Part shown: positions 8,533-16,861 of the stretch, piece after piece | How positions within the stretch are numbered: the stretch's first letter is position 1 | How the letters are laid out: each line of letters opens with the position of its first letter | NCBI RefSeq assembly: GCF_009829685.1 | Contig: NZ_VWSD01000015.1 | Coordinates: 1 to 36,375 of the forward strand | Source: Cellulomonas citrea | GTDB lineage: Bacteria > Actinomycetota > Actinomycetes > Actinomycetales > Cellulomonadaceae | Length of the DNA stretch: 36,375 nt | Reading direction: 5' to 3' | The notes under the pieces: model-generated | Database searches by the model: none | Told to the model about the DNA's origin: nothing | What the model saw: only the letters and a program-made list of their open reading frames with translations | Position numbers and translations under genes: made by a program

Positions 8533-8538
8533 TAGGTT
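8533..8538 (+). promoter_or_regulatory. Possible -10 box for the NCS1 permease operon
   Basis: TAGGTT, 35 nt ahead of the ATG at 8574, fits TANNNT; GGGGAGGA just before the start is a good RBS. No clear -35, so this is tentative. Confidence 0.35.
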
Positions 8539-8573
8539 GACCTGCACGGGGGTCTGCGTCCTGGGGAGGAACC

Positions 8574-10046
8574 ATGGCTGACGTCGTCGAGCCCACCGGC
8601 GGTATCCGGGTCGAGACGCACGGGGTCGAGGTGATCTCCGACGCCGAGCGCAAGGGCAGGCCCCGCGACCTGTTCTGGCCCTGGTTCGCCGCCAACATCT
8701 CGGTGTTCGGGATCGGCTACGGCGCCTGGGTGCTGGCGTTCGGGATCTCCTTCGGGCAGGCCCTGGTCGCCGCCCTGGTCGGGATCACGTTCTCGTTCGC
8801 GCTGTGCGGGTTCGTGGCGCTGGCCGGCAAGCGCGGGTCGGCCCCCACCATGACGCTGTCCCGGGCGGCGCTCGGCGTCAACGGGAACCGGGTGGCCTCG
8901 GGCATCTCCTGGGTGCTCACCGTCGGCTGGGAGACGGTCCTCACCTACCTGGCCACGACGGCCGTGGTCACGGTCTTCGACCGCCTCGGTTGGCACACGG
9001 GTGCCGCCACCAAGGTGGTCGCCGTCCTTGTGATCGCCGCCCTCATCATCGCCGGCGGGGTGGTGGGCTTCGACCTCATCATGCGGATGCAGACGGCGAT
9101 CACCGTCATCACCGCGGTTCTCACGATCGTCTACGTCGTCATCACCTGGGGCCACGTCGACCTGGCTGCCGTGACCTCGCTGCCGTCGGGCTCGTCGGCC
9201 GCGTTCATCGGCGCGCTCGTGTTCGTCATGACCGGGTTCGGGCTCGGCTGGGTCAACATGGCCGCCGACTACTCGCGGTACCTGCCGCGCAGTGCGTCGA
9301 GCGCCGGGGTGGTCGGCTGGACGACGTTCGGGGCGGCGCTCGCCCCGCTCGCGCTGCTGCTGTTCGGGCTGCTGCTCGCCGGTTCGGACGCCGACCTCAA
9401 CGCGGCAATCAGTGCCGACCCCATCGGCGGGCTCGCCTCGATCCTGCCGACCTGGTTCCTCGTGCCGTTCCTCGTCGTGGCCATCCTGGGGTTCGTCGGC
9501 GGGGCGGTGCTCGACATCTACTCCTCCGGAATCGCGCTCATCTCGACCGGGCTGCCGGTCAAGCGACCGGTGGCGGCCGGGATCGACGGCGTCGTCATGG
9601 TGCTCGGCACGCTCTACCTGCTGTTCGTCGCAGGCTCGTTCTTCGGCCCGTTCCAGGGCTTCCTCATCACGCTGGGGGTGCCGATCGCGGCGTGGGCCGG
9701 GATCTTCCTGGCCGATGTGCTGGCGCGCAAGGCCGACTACGACGTCGCCGACCTGTTCCGCCCCGAGGGCCGCTACCGCTCAGTGGACTGGACCTCGATG
9801 GCGCTGCTCGTCGTCGGCACGGTGCTGGGCTGGGGGCTGGTGGTCAACGGCTACGCCGGCTGGCTCGGCTGGCAGGGCTACCTCATGGACCTCATCGGCG
9901 GGAAGGCCGGCGCGTGGGCCGGCGCCAACGTCGGGGTCCTCGTGGCCCTCGTCGTCGGCTTCGTCGGTGGGCTGGCGCGCGCTGGCGCGATCCGTCACCA
10001 GGAGGCGCTGCCCGCGACGCAGGCCACGCTGGTGGAGACCCCGTGA
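8574..10046 (+). CDS. NCS1-family nucleobase (cytosine/purine/allantoin-type) permease
   Basis: 490 residues with about twelve hydrophobic segments, matching the NCS1 (CodB-like) fold. Family features visible: an N-terminal cytoplasmic stretch ending in RPRDLFWPWFAANISVFGIG (first helix with the conserved aromatic/Asn pattern), a GWETVLTYLATTA segment in the third helix region, and a GLGWVNMAADYSRYLP segment near helix 6. NCS1 proteins are cation symporters for cytosine, purines, allantoin, hydantoins or thiamine precursors. The exact substrate cannot be read here. The stop overlaps the next gene (GTGA), a hydrolase of the isochorismatase family, suggesting uptake followed by hydrolysis of a nitrogen compound. 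Confidence 0.9.
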   Translation: MADVVEPTGGIRVETHGVEVISDAERKGRPRDLFWPWFAANISVFGIGYGAWVLAFGISFGQALVAALVGITFSFALCGFVALAGKRGSAPTMTLSRAALGVNGNRVASGISWVLTVGWETVLTYLATTAVVTVFDRLGWHTGAATKVVAVLVIAALIIAGGVVGFDLIMRMQTAITVITAVLTIVYVVITWGHVDLAAVTSLPSGSSAAFIGALVFVMTGFGLGWVNMAADYSRYLPRSASSAGVVGWTTFGAALAPLALLLFGLLLAGSDADLNAAISADPIGGLASILPTWFLVPFLVVAILGFVGGAVLDIYSSGIALISTGLPVKRPVAAGIDGVVMVLGTLYLLFVAGSFFGPFQGFLITLGVPIAAWAGIFLADVLARKADYDVADLFRPEGRYRSVDWTSMALLVVGTVLGWGLVVNGYAGWLGWQGYLMDLIGGKAGAWAGANVGVLVALVVGFVGGLARAGAIRHQEALPATQATLVETP

Positions 10047-10621
10047 GCCCTGCGCTGGCCGTCATCGACATGCAGCGCGTGTTCGGTGACGCCGACAGCC
10101 CGTGGCGCACACCGCGGTTCGACGAGGTGGTCGCACCCGTGCGGGCGCTGGCCGAGGCGTACGCGCAGCGCGCCGTGTTCACCAGGTTCATCGCCCCGGC
10201 GCGTCCCACCGGGGCATGGCAGGCGTACTACGCGGACTGGCCGTTCGCCCTGCAGCCGGCCAACGCCCCCGCCTGGGACGTGGTCGGCGAGCTGGCCGAC
10301 GTGGCCGCCCGGGTGGCCGGCACCGACGGGCATGGCGGCACCCTGGACGCGACGACCTTCGGCAAGTGGGGTCGCCAGCTCGCCGACCTCGTCGGGGACG
10401 ACAACCGGCTCGTCGTGTGCGGGGTGAGCACCGACTGCTGCGTGCTGTCCACGGTGCTCGCGGCGGTCGACGCCGGGGTCCAGGTGCTCGTGGCCTCCGA
10501 CGCCTGCGCCGGCCTCGACGACGCCTCGCACGCCAAGGCCCTCGACGTCATCGCGCTGTACGCCCCGCTGGCCACGGTCGTCACCACCGAGCAGGCCCTC
10601 GCGCTGGTCGCCGCGGGCTGA
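10043..10621 (+). CDS. Isochorismatase-family cysteine hydrolase
   Basis: 192 residues from a GTG that overlaps the permease stop. The catalytic triad of the family is complete: D9 (LAVIDMQ), K108 (TTFGKWG) and C133 (GVSTDCCV). The cis-peptide segment before the cysteine is also typical. Members hydrolyse isochorismate, nicotinamide, N-carbamoylsarcosine, ureidoacrylate, biuret and related amides. Translational coupling to an NCS1 permease favours an amide or carbamoyl product of nucleobase or hydantoin breakdown rather than isochorismate, but that is inference. Confidence 0.9.
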   Translation: MSPALAVIDMQRVFGDADSPWRTPRFDEVVAPVRALAEAYAQRAVFTRFIAPARPTGAWQAYYADWPFALQPANAPAWDVVGELADVAARVAGTDGHGGTLDATTFGKWGRQLADLVGDDNRLVVCGVSTDCCVLSTVLAAVDAGVQVLVASDACAGLDDASHAKALDVIALYAPLATVVTTEQALALVAAG

Positions 10622-10658
10622 GCTGCGGAGACTGAGCCGCGGAGGCTGACCGGCGGTC

Positions 10659-10696
10659 GCGGCAGGCCCGCGCGGGCGACCGCGCGGGCCTGCCGC
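10659..10696. terminator. 17-bp perfect hairpin between convergent genes
   Basis: Arms 10659-10675 and 10680-10696 are perfectly complementary, with loop GCGA (10676-10679). It lies between the hydrolase (plus) and exodeoxyribonuclease (minus) stops. No T-tract. A second copy of the right arm (14 bp) recurs at 10710-10723. Confidence 0.8.
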
Positions 10697-10758
10697 GCGT
10701 CACCAGCCCCGCGGGCCTGCCGCACGCGCCCGGCTCCGACGCCGCGCGTCCTACCTGG

Positions 10759-11562
10759 TCAGCGGTGCGAGGCCAGGTCGTACTCGACGACGAACGGCGC
10801 GTGGTCGCTGAACCGCTCGGCGTAGGTCAGCGCCCGGTCCACCCGGGCCGTCACGGCGGCCGAGCCCAGCGCCGGGCTCGTGAGCTGGTAGTCGATGCGC
10901 CACCCGGCGTCGTTGTCGAACGCCTTGCCGCGCCAGGACCACCACGTGTACGGCCCCGGGCCGGGGCCGCCGAGCGACCGACCGACGTCGGTCCAGCCCA
11001 GCTCGTCGAACCAGCGGTCCAGGTAGGCCCGTTCGGCCGGCAGGAAGCCGGCCTTGTCGAGGTTGCCCTTCCAGTTCTTGATGTCGACCTCGCGGTGGGC
11101 GATGTTGAGGTCTCCGCCGACCACCGCACGGGCGTCACCCAGCTCGCGCAGGCGCCGCGTGATGTGCTCGCTGAACGCGTACTTCGCGTCGAGCGACGGG
11201 TGGTCGGCGGTCGCCGAGTAGAGGTACACCGAGACCACCGTGAGCAGGCCGTCGGGGGTCTCCAGATCGGCCTCGACCCACCGCCCCTCGTCACCCGGCA
11301 CATCGGTGCCGAGCCCGATCCGCACCGCCTGCATGGGCAGCCGGGACGCGACCGCCACCCCCGCACGTCCGGCCGCAGCGCCGGCCTGGTGCACGAGGTG
11401 CCAGCCGGGCAGCAGGGAGGCGAGCGTGCCGTCGTCCGCCCGCACCTCCTGCAGCAGCAGGACGTCCGGTGAGCACCGGGCGAGCCAGTCCCCCATCCCC
11501 CGGCGGAAGGCCGCCCGGACCCCGTTGACGTTGACGCTCGCGATGGTCAGTGCGCTGGTCAC
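10759..11562 (-). CDS. xthA: Exodeoxyribonuclease III / AP endonuclease
   Basis: 267 residues. This is the EEP-fold nuclease of base-excision repair, cleaving at abasic sites and degrading 3' ends. Visible motifs: VNVNGVRAA (metal-site Asn), LLLQEVRA (metal-binding Glu), GDLNIAH (catalytic Asp/Asn), and the C-terminal SDHAPFVVEYD (catalytic Asp-His). The segment RIDYQLTS is also diagnostic of the ExoIII group. I chose the GTG at 11562, preceded at 7 nt by AGGA, over ATGs up to 27 nt upstream, because the conserved beta-strand begins six residues after it. Start confidence is moderate; identity is firm. Confidence 0.95.
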   Translation of the reverse strand: MTSALTIASVNVNGVRAAFRRGMGDWLARCSPDVLLLQEVRADDGTLASLLPGWHLVHQAGAAAGRAGVAVASRLPMQAVRIGLGTDVPGDEGRWVEADLETPDGLLTVVSVYLYSATADHPSLDAKYAFSEHITRRLRELGDARAVVGGDLNIAHREVDIKNWKGNLDKAGFLPAERAYLDRWFDELGWTDVGRSLGGPGPGPYTWWSWRGKAFDNDAGWRIDYQLTSPALGSAAVTARVDRALTYAERFSDHAPFVVEYDLASHR

Positions 11563-11619
11563 CGGGTCATCCTCGCCCATGCCACCCACATCGCCGCCAC
11601 CCGCTGCGCCGCCCCGCGC

Positions 11620-12093
11620 TCAGCCGGCCGCGGCCGCCCGCAGGGCCGCGATGTCGAGCTTGGTCATCTGCAGCATCGCGGCCATCGCGCGACCGACCCC
11701 CGCCGGGTCGCCCGACATCACCTCGGCCATCCCGGTCGGGACCACCTGCCAGGAGACCCCGAACCGGTCCTTGAGCCAGCCGCACTGCCCGGCCTGGCCG
11801 CCGTCGGCCGACAGCGCCGCCCAGAAGTGGTCGATCTCCTCCTGGGTCTCGACCTCGAGCAGGAAGGAGAACGCCTCGTCCAGCGCGAACGTCGGACCGC
11901 CGTTGAGCAGGGTCACCGGGACGCCGGCCACCTCGGCCTCGACGACGAACACGGTCCCCTCGGCCACCCCCGGGGTGCCCGCCGGGGCGCTGGTCACCGA
12001 CACGACACGAGAGCCCGGGACGGTCCGTTCCCAGAACCGGGCGGCCTCGAGCGCCCGGTCGTCGAGCCACAGGTGCACGCGGACGGTGGGCAT
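11620..12093 (-). CDS. PhnB-like VOC-family protein
   Basis: 157 residues from an ATG with AGGAGG 4 nt upstream. The fold is that of the glyoxalase/VOC superfamily, in the PhnB or '3-demethylubiquinone methyltransferase-like' group. It shows HLWLDDRALEAARFWERTVP near the N-terminus, LLNGGPTF in the middle, and CGWLKDRFGVSWQVVP late in the protein, which is very characteristic of the group. Biochemical function of these proteins is generally unknown. The stop is only 57 nt from the exodeoxyribonuclease start, so co-transcription is possible. Confidence 0.88.
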   Translation of the reverse strand: MPTVRVHLWLDDRALEAARFWERTVPGSRVVSVTSAPAGTPGVAEGTVFVVEAEVAGVPVTLLNGGPTFALDEAFSFLLEVETQEEIDHFWAALSADGGQAGQCGWLKDRFGVSWQVVPTGMAEVMSGDPAGVGRAMAAMLQMTKLDIAALRAAAAG

Positions 12094-12169
12094 GGGGCCT
12101 CCTGCGAACGGGGACGGACGGCCCCACCATGAGAACCCACGCCGGCCCGACTCGCGCGGCGGGGCGCGC

Positions 12170-13639
12170 TCATGCGGTGCAGACCCGGTTGCGCCCCTCG
12201 TCCTTCGCCCGGTAGAGCGCCATGTCGGCACGACGCAGCAGGTCCTCGACGTCGCCGTCGGGCTCCAGCGCGAAGACGCCGATGCTCACCGTGATGGTGA
12301 TCTCACCGTCCGCCGCGGGCACCCGGAGATCGGCGCAGGAGCGGCGCAGGTCCTCCATCCGCACCAGCGCACCGTCGAGCGTCTCGCCGATCATGAGCAG
12401 CAGGAACTCCTCCCCGCCGAACCGCACCTGGGCGTCACCCAGCCGGGCCCGCCGCTGCACCTGGGCGGCCACCCGAGCGAGCACCCGGTCGCCTGCGGGG
12501 TGCCCGAAGGTGTCGTTGACCAGCTTGAAGTGGTCGATGTCGACCATCGCGGCCACGACGCCCTGCCCGCCGGCCCGCGCCTGGTCGACGATCTCCTGCC
12601 CGCGCTCGAGGAAGAACCGGCGGTTGCGCAGCCCGGTGAGGGCGTCGGAGACCGCCTGGTCGGCCAGCTCGGCACGCACCTGCTCGAACTCGGTGACGTC
12701 GCGCAGCTGGACCGCCATGCCCACCTGGACACCGTTGGCCATCACCGGCGCGGGCCGCACATCGATGAACCGGTCACCGCTGCTCAGCAGCCCGCCGAGC
12801 TTGGCCACGGGCTGGTCGGCCTCGGGCACCACCTCGCGCCAGTGCCGACCCCGGACCTGGCCGGCGAAGCCGTGCGCCTCCAGGATCTGCCGCGCGGCAC
12901 GGTTGGCCACCAGCACCACACCGCGCCCGTCGACGACCACCAGCCCGTCGGCCAGGGACTCCACCATCTGGTCCACGGAGATCGGTGTCCGGGGGCGCAG
13001 TCCCCACCCGCCCCGGTCGGCCCACAGCCACATCAGCGCGGTCGCCACGAACGCCACCGGCGTGGGGTCGGACGGCTGCCGGTCGGCATGCACGAGCACC
13101 ACGACGCTGGTCGCCATCGGCAGCAGCAGAGCCGAGAGGGCGAGCCACGAGGACAGCCGGTCGCGCAGCCCACGCTCCACCGCCAGGGCGAGCAGCCCGA
13201 ACGCCACCGCCAGGACGGCCCGGCTGTACAGCGCGTTGGTCCAGAACAGCAGGCTGCCGCCCACACCGTGCGGCCCGACGAGGAGCGGGTGCCACGAGCT
13301 GGTCAGGACGAGGACCAGGACGACCACAGGCTCGACCGCGAGGATCTGGGCCCACCGGCGGCTCCATCGGTTGCCGGTGAACAGCGTGACGAACCAGAGG
13401 GCGCCATACCCGATCAGACCGGCCGCGGGCAGCCGGGCGGCGTCCATGACATGGCGCACCCGCGCGTCCGACGAGCTGAGCTGGACCACCTCGCACCACG
13501 CCCACCACGTGGCGGACAGCAGCACCAGCGCGACCGGCCACGACGTCGGGCGTCGCGCGGCGGGCCGCAGCACGGCGGCAGCCGACACCAGTCCGACGAC
13601 GATACCGGCGGCCAGCACGAGGACGTCCTCGTTCGGCAT
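12170..13639 (-). CDS. 7TM-PAS-GGDEF diguanylate cyclase
   Basis: 489 residues. Seven N-terminal membrane helices (about 5-210) resemble the histidine-kinase N-terminal 7TM sensory domain. A PAS-like domain follows (about 222-320, starting MVESLADGLVVVDGRG), then a GGDEF domain (about 325-489). The active-site motif is GGEEF (408-412), competent for making cyclic di-GMP from two GTP. An RxxD product-inhibition site, RLGD (399-402), lies the standard five residues before it, so feedback inhibition is expected. The metal-binding VDIDHFKLVND is intact. Start ATG at 13639 has GGAGG just upstream; a longer reading would add only Arg/Pro-rich non-coding-like sequence. No phosphodiesterase or effector gene is adjacent, and the sensed signal is unknown. 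Confidence 0.93.
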   Translation of the reverse strand: MPNEDVLVLAAGIVVGLVSAAAVLRPAARRPTSWPVALVLLSATWWAWCEVVQLSSSDARVRHVMDAARLPAAGLIGYGALWFVTLFTGNRWSRRWAQILAVEPVVVLVLVLTSSWHPLLVGPHGVGGSLLFWTNALYSRAVLAVAFGLLALAVERGLRDRLSSWLALSALLLPMATSVVVLVHADRQPSDPTPVAFVATALMWLWADRGGWGLRPRTPISVDQMVESLADGLVVVDGRGVVLVANRAARQILEAHGFAGQVRGRHWREVVPEADQPVAKLGGLLSSGDRFIDVRPAPVMANGVQVGMAVQLRDVTEFEQVRAELADQAVSDALTGLRNRRFFLERGQEIVDQARAGGQGVVAAMVDIDHFKLVNDTFGHPAGDRVLARVAAQVQRRARLGDAQVRFGGEEFLLLMIGETLDGALVRMEDLRRSCADLRVPAADGEITITVSIGVFALEPDGDVEDLLRRADMALYRAKDEGRNRVCTA

Positions 13640-13677
13640 GCCCCTCCGTCCTGCCGCCGCCGGCTCTGGTCTCTCCG

Positions 13678-13695
13678 CCGACGGCCTGCCGTCGG
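13678..13695. terminator. Short perfect hairpin
   Basis: CCGACGGC (13678-13685) and GCCGTCGG (13688-13695) form a stem in the 121-bp gap between folD and the diguanylate cyclase. Could belong to either transcript unit. Confidence 0.4.
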
Positions 13696-13720
13696 GTCCC
13701 CCGTCCCATCGGCGGGTGGT

Positions 13721-13749
13721 CGGCAGGCGTGAGAGACCCGCGCCTGCCG
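13721..13749 (-). terminator. Probable folD terminator hairpin
   Basis: CGGCAGGCG (13721-13729) pairs with CGCCTGCCG (13741-13749) across an 11-nt loop, 11 nt after the folD stop. No T-tract. Confidence 0.5.
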
Positions 13750-13760
13750 GCCCGACCCAC

Positions 13761-14642
13761 TCAGCCTGCGGCGCGCTCGGCGATCTCGACGACGTTGGCC
13801 AGGAGCATCGCACGGGTCATCGGACCGACGCCGCCGGGGTTCGGCGACACCCAGGCCGCGACCTCGCGCACGTCGGGGTGCACGTCCCCGGCGACCCGCG
13901 ACCGACCGGTGGCCTCGTCCACGACGCGCGAGACACCGACGTCGACCACGACCGCACCCGGGGCGACCATGTCGGCGGTGACCAGGCCGGGCACCCCGGC
14001 GGCGGCGACGATGACGTCAGCCGTCCGGGTGAGGGCTGCCAGGTCACGGGTGCCGGTGTGGGTGAGGGTCACCGTGGCGTTGACCTCGCGCCGGGTGAGC
14101 AGCAACCCGATCGACCGCCCTACCGTCACCCCCCGCCCGACGACGACGACGTGCGCGCCGCGCAGCGGGACGTCGTGCCGCACGAGCAGCTCGACGATGC
14201 CCCGCGGGGTGCACGGCAGCGGTGAGGCGACCGGTTCGTTGACCCGCAGCACGAGACGCCCGAGGTTGGTCGGGTGCAGCCCGTCGGCGTCCTTGTCCGG
14301 GTCGACGAGCTCGAGCATCGCCTGGGTGTCGACGCCGGCGGGCAGCGGCAGCTGCACGATGAACCCGGTGCAGGCCGGGTCCTCGTTGAGCCGCCGGATC
14401 GCGGCCTCGACCTGCGCGGGCGTCGCATCGGCGGGCAGGTCCTCGCGGATCGAGGCCAGCCCCACCTGCGCGCAGTCGCGGTGCTTGCCCGCGACGTACA
14501 GCTGGGAGCCCGGGTCGTCGCCGACGAGCAGGGTGCCGAGCCCGGGGTGCACGCCGCGGGCCGCCAGCGCGGCGACCCGCTGCGCGAGCTCGTCCTTGAT
14601 CGAGGCCGCGGTCGCCTTGCCGTCCAGCAGCCGAGCGACCAT
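13761..14642 (-). CDS. folD: Bifunctional methylene-THF dehydrogenase / methenyl-THF cyclohydrolase
   Basis: 293 residues. FolD interconverts 5,10-methylene-, methenyl- and 10-formyl-tetrahydrofolate with NADP+, in the cytosol. The catalytic lysine is K53 in [12 protein letters not shown]. Other signatures are IVQLPLPAG, the nucleotide-binding [17 protein letters not shown] and the C-terminal [17 protein letters not shown]. The residue after the nucleotide-loop VGR is Gly where many homologues have Ser; this is a minor variation. The ATG overlaps the glyA stop by 1 nt (TGATG), so the two are translationally coupled and share control by the riboswitch ahead of glyA. Length is normal. Confidence 0.97.
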   Translation of the reverse strand: MVARLLDGKATAASIKDELAQRVAALAARGVHPGLGTLLVGDDPGSQLYVAGKHRDCAQVGLASIREDLPADATPAQVEAAIRRLNEDPACTGFIVQLPLPAGVDTQAMLELVDPDKDADGLHPTNLGRLVLRVNEPVASPLPCTPRGIVELLVRHDVPLRGAHVVVVGRGVTVGRSIGLLLTRREVNATVTLTHTGTRDLAALTRTADVIVAAAGVPGLVTADMVAPGAVVVDVGVSRVVDEATGRSRVAGDVHPDVREVAAWVSPNPGGVGPMTRAMLLANVVEIAERAAG

Positions 14643-15925
14643 CAGTACTGCACCAGGTCGGCGTAGAGCGGCAGCCGTGCGGCGAGCGCGGCCGTGCGGG
14701 TGCGCAGCGCGGCCACGTCGGTGGCGGCGCCCTGCACGAGCGCCGTCGCGATGACGTCGGCGACCTCGGTGAACTCCGCGTCGCCGAAGCCGCGGGTGGC
14801 CAGCGCCGGGGTGCCGATCCGCAGCCCGGAGGTCACCATCGGCGGCCGGGGGTCGTTCGGCACGGCGTTGCGGTTCACCGTGATGCCGCACTCGTGCAGC
14901 AGGTCCTCGGCCTGCTTGCCGTCGATCGCGGCGTCGCGCAGGTCGACGAGCACGAGGTGCACGTCGGTGCCGCCCGACCGCACCGAGATCCCGGCAGCGG
15001 CGACGTCGGGTGCGGTGAGCCGCTCCGCGAGGATCGCCGCACCGCGCACGGTGCGCTCCTGGCGGTCACGGAACTGCGGCGTCGCGGCGATCTTGAACGC
15101 CACGGCCTTGGCGGCCACGACGTGCATGAGCGGCCCGCCCTGCTGACCGGGGAAGACGGCGGAGTTGATCTTCTTCGCCAGCTCGGCGTCGTTGGTGAGG
15201 ATGAAGCCGGAGCGGGGCCCGCCGATGGTCTTGTGCACGGTGGAGGACACGACGTGCGCGTGCGGCACCGGGGACGGGTGCAGCCCTGCGGCGACCAGAC
15301 CGGCGAAGTGCGCCATGTCGACCCACAGGTAGGCGCCGACCTCGTCGGCGATCTCGCGGAACCGGGCGAAGTCGAGCTGGCGGGGGTAGGCCGACCAGCC
15401 GGCGATGAGCACCTTCGGCCGGTGCTCGAGGGCGAGCCGGCGCACCTCGTCCATGTCGACGAGGGACGTGGTCGGGTCGACCCCGTAGGCCGCGACCTTG
15501 TAGAGCCGGCCGGAGAAGTTGATCTTCATGCCGTGCGTGAGGTGGCCGCCCTGGTCGAGGGCCAGGCCCAGGATGGTGTCGCCGGGCCGGGCCAGCGCGT
15601 GCAGCACGGCGGCGTTGGCGGTGGCGCCCGAGTGCGGCTGGACGTTGGCGAACTGGGCGCCGAACAGGGACTTGGCACGCTCGATGGCGATCGTCTCGGC
15701 GACGTCCACCTCTTCGCAGCCGCCGTAGTACCGGCGGCCCGGGTACCCCTCGGCGTACTTGTTGGTGAGCACGGAGCCCTGTGCCTGCAGGACGGCGCGG
15801 GGCACGAAGTTCTCCGAGGCGATCATCTCGAGCGTCTGCTGCTGGCGGGCCAGCTCGGCGTCGAGGACCGCGGCGATCTCCGGGTCGAGCTCGGCGATGC
15901 CCTGGTTCATCAGGTCGTCGGTCAT
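14642..15925 (-). CDS. glyA: Serine hydroxymethyltransferase
   Basis: 427 residues. It transfers the serine hydroxymethyl group to tetrahydrofolate, giving glycine and methylene-THF, using pyridoxal phosphate. The PLP lysine is K232 in [21 protein letters not shown] (203-210) holds the cofactor Asp and His; [10 protein letters not shown] (33-42) and [15 protein letters not shown] (55-69) are further SHMT signatures. Start ATG at 15925 has AGGAG five nt upstream; the longer reading would add 16 residues from the leader. It is the first gene of glyA-folD and is preceded by a ZTP riboswitch, so it is probably raised when folate-dependent purine synthesis stalls. Confidence 0.98.
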   Translation of the reverse strand: MTDDLMNQGIAELDPEIAAVLDAELARQQQTLEMIASENFVPRAVLQAQGSVLTNKYAEGYPGRRYYGGCEEVDVAETIAIERAKSLFGAQFANVQPHSGATANAAVLHALARPGDTILGLALDQGGHLTHGMKINFSGRLYKVAAYGVDPTTSLVDMDEVRRLALEHRPKVLIAGWSAYPRQLDFARFREIADEVGAYLWVDMAHFAGLVAAGLHPSPVPHAHVVSSTVHKTIGGPRSGFILTNDAELAKKINSAVFPGQQGGPLMHVVAAKAVAFKIAATPQFRDRQERTVRGAAILAERLTAPDVAAAGISVRSGGTDVHLVLVDLRDAAIDGKQAEDLLHECGITVNRNAVPNDPRPPMVTSGLRIGTPALATRGFGDAEFTEVADVIATALVQGAATDVAALRTRTAALAARLPLYADLVQY

Positions 15926-15947
15926 GGGTTCTCCTGGCGGACGAGCC

Positions 15948-15961
15948 GGCCGCACGCGGCC
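15948..15961 (-). promoter_or_regulatory. Leader hairpin before glyA RBS
   Basis: GGCCGC, 2 nt, GCGGCC: a perfect GC hairpin between the ZTP aptamer and the AGGAG RBS. It may be part of the expression platform (terminator-like without U-tract, or affecting ribosome access). How it would switch is not visible. Confidence 0.45.
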
Positions 15962-15980
15962 AGCACCGGACAAGGTGATG

Positions 15981-16066
15981 ACCGGGGCCCAGGCGTTCGA
16001 CCCGTGGTCCTGCTGACGTCGTCGCTCCCCGGTGGTGACCCACCCGTTGCGCCAGTTGCGACGCCG
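15981..16066 (-). ncRNA. ZTP (pfl) riboswitch in the glyA-folD leader
   Basis: Read on the minus strand, the leader holds the conserved ZTP aptamer elements in order: ACTGGCG (16050-16056), a hairpin GGTGG-gtca-CCACC (16031-16044), the near-invariant CCACCGGGGAGCGAC, a variable stretch, then GAACGCCTGGGC (15987-15998) with the hallmark CGCCTGGGC. GGCG pairs with CGCC to close the helix. The class senses ZTP/ZMP, the purine intermediate that builds up when 10-formyl-THF is short, and turns on one-carbon genes such as glyA and folD, exactly the genes that follow. Boundaries are approximate. Identified by eye from the consensus; a covariance search would settle it. Confidence 0.88.
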
Positions 16067-16067
16067 C

Positions 16068-16856
16068 TCAGCCTAGCCGACCCGGCTGCCCGGTCGGCAG
16101 CCGGCCCGTGCCCGGGTCGCGGTCGGTGAGGCAGTACGGCGAGCCGGCCGGGTCGCGCAGCACCGTCCACCGGGCGCCCTCCCCCACGGCCGTCGCCCCC
16201 AGGCCGACGTGCTCGGTCACGACGGTGCGCCGGTCGGGGCCGCCCGCGGCCAGGTCGAGGTGGGCGCTCGTCTCGGTGCGCCCGTCGTCGGCACCCAGGC
16301 GCTGCACGAGCAGGCGCAACGGCATCCCGGCCGGTCGGGTGAGCGGGACGAGCGTGCCGGTGACGTCACCGTCGGGCGCCCAGCCGGTGAGGGAGGTCCA
16401 GAACTCCAGCTCGCGGGCCACCAGAGCCGCCGGCACGTCGAGCGCCAGCTGGTCGACGAGCGCACGCCCGCCGAGCGCGCCGGTGACGGGCCCCGGGCGG
16501 TGACGTTCGCCACGGTCGGGCACCAGGCAGAACACGAAGCCGCCGGGCGAGGCCAGCACGACGTGCTCGGCCGCGAGCAGCACGTGCGCGCCCAGCGCGG
16601 TGGCGAGCCGCGCACCTGCGGGCACGTCGTCCACGTGCAGGTCGAGGTGCACGCGCGGCGCACCCTCGAGCCGTTGCACCCGCAGGAAGGCGTCACCCGT
16701 ACCGGGCAGCAGGGTGGCGAACTGCCCGCGGTCCCCGCGCGACACAGACGGCGTGGTCGCAGTCACGGCCGCCCAGAAGGCCACTGTCGCCGCGTGCACG
16801 GCCTCCGGCAGGTCGAGGAACGCCGTCGTCCAGCGGACCTCGAGACCGGCGTCCAC
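16068..16856 (-). CDS. VOC-family (glyoxalase-like) protein, two-domain
   Basis: 262 residues from a GTG 5 nt after the GNAT stop. Two halves each resemble a VOC-fold domain. The first (about 1-120) includes [14 protein letters not shown] and ends with [16 protein letters not shown]. The second (about 135-245) begins [20 protein letters not shown] and ends with [20 protein letters not shown]. This two-domain glyoxalase-like layout is common in actinobacteria with no known substrate. It is probably co-transcribed with the GNAT gene upstream. The last codons carry the TAGGCT that I take as the glyA -10 box. Confidence 0.82.
   Translation of the reverse strand: MDAGLEVRWTTAFLDLPEAVHAATVAFWAAVTATTPSVSRGDRGQFATLLPGTGDAFLRVQRLEGAPRVHLDLHVDDVPAGARLATALGAHVLLAAEHVVLASPGGFVFCLVPDRGERHRPGPVTGALGGRALVDQLALDVPAALVARELEFWTSLTGWAPDGDVTGTLVPLTRPAGMPLRLLVQRLGADDGRTETSAHLDLAAGGPDRRTVVTEHVGLGATAVGEGARWTVLRDPAGSPYCLTDRDPGTGRLPTGQPGRLG
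16070..16075 (-). promoter_or_regulatory. Probable -10 box of glyA-folD
   Basis: TAGGCT on the minus strand, inside the last codons of the VOC gene and 4 nt before the riboswitch begins, so transcription would start at the edge of the aptamer. Matches TANNNT; -35 not convincing. Confidence 0.5.
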
Positions 16857-16861
16857 GGGCG

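Noticed and set aside
8804-10040. Plus-strand frame overlapping the NCS1 permease in another phase
   Set aside because: Only its end (from 10043) is the real hydrolase; the part before is Arg/Gly-rich out-of-frame translation.
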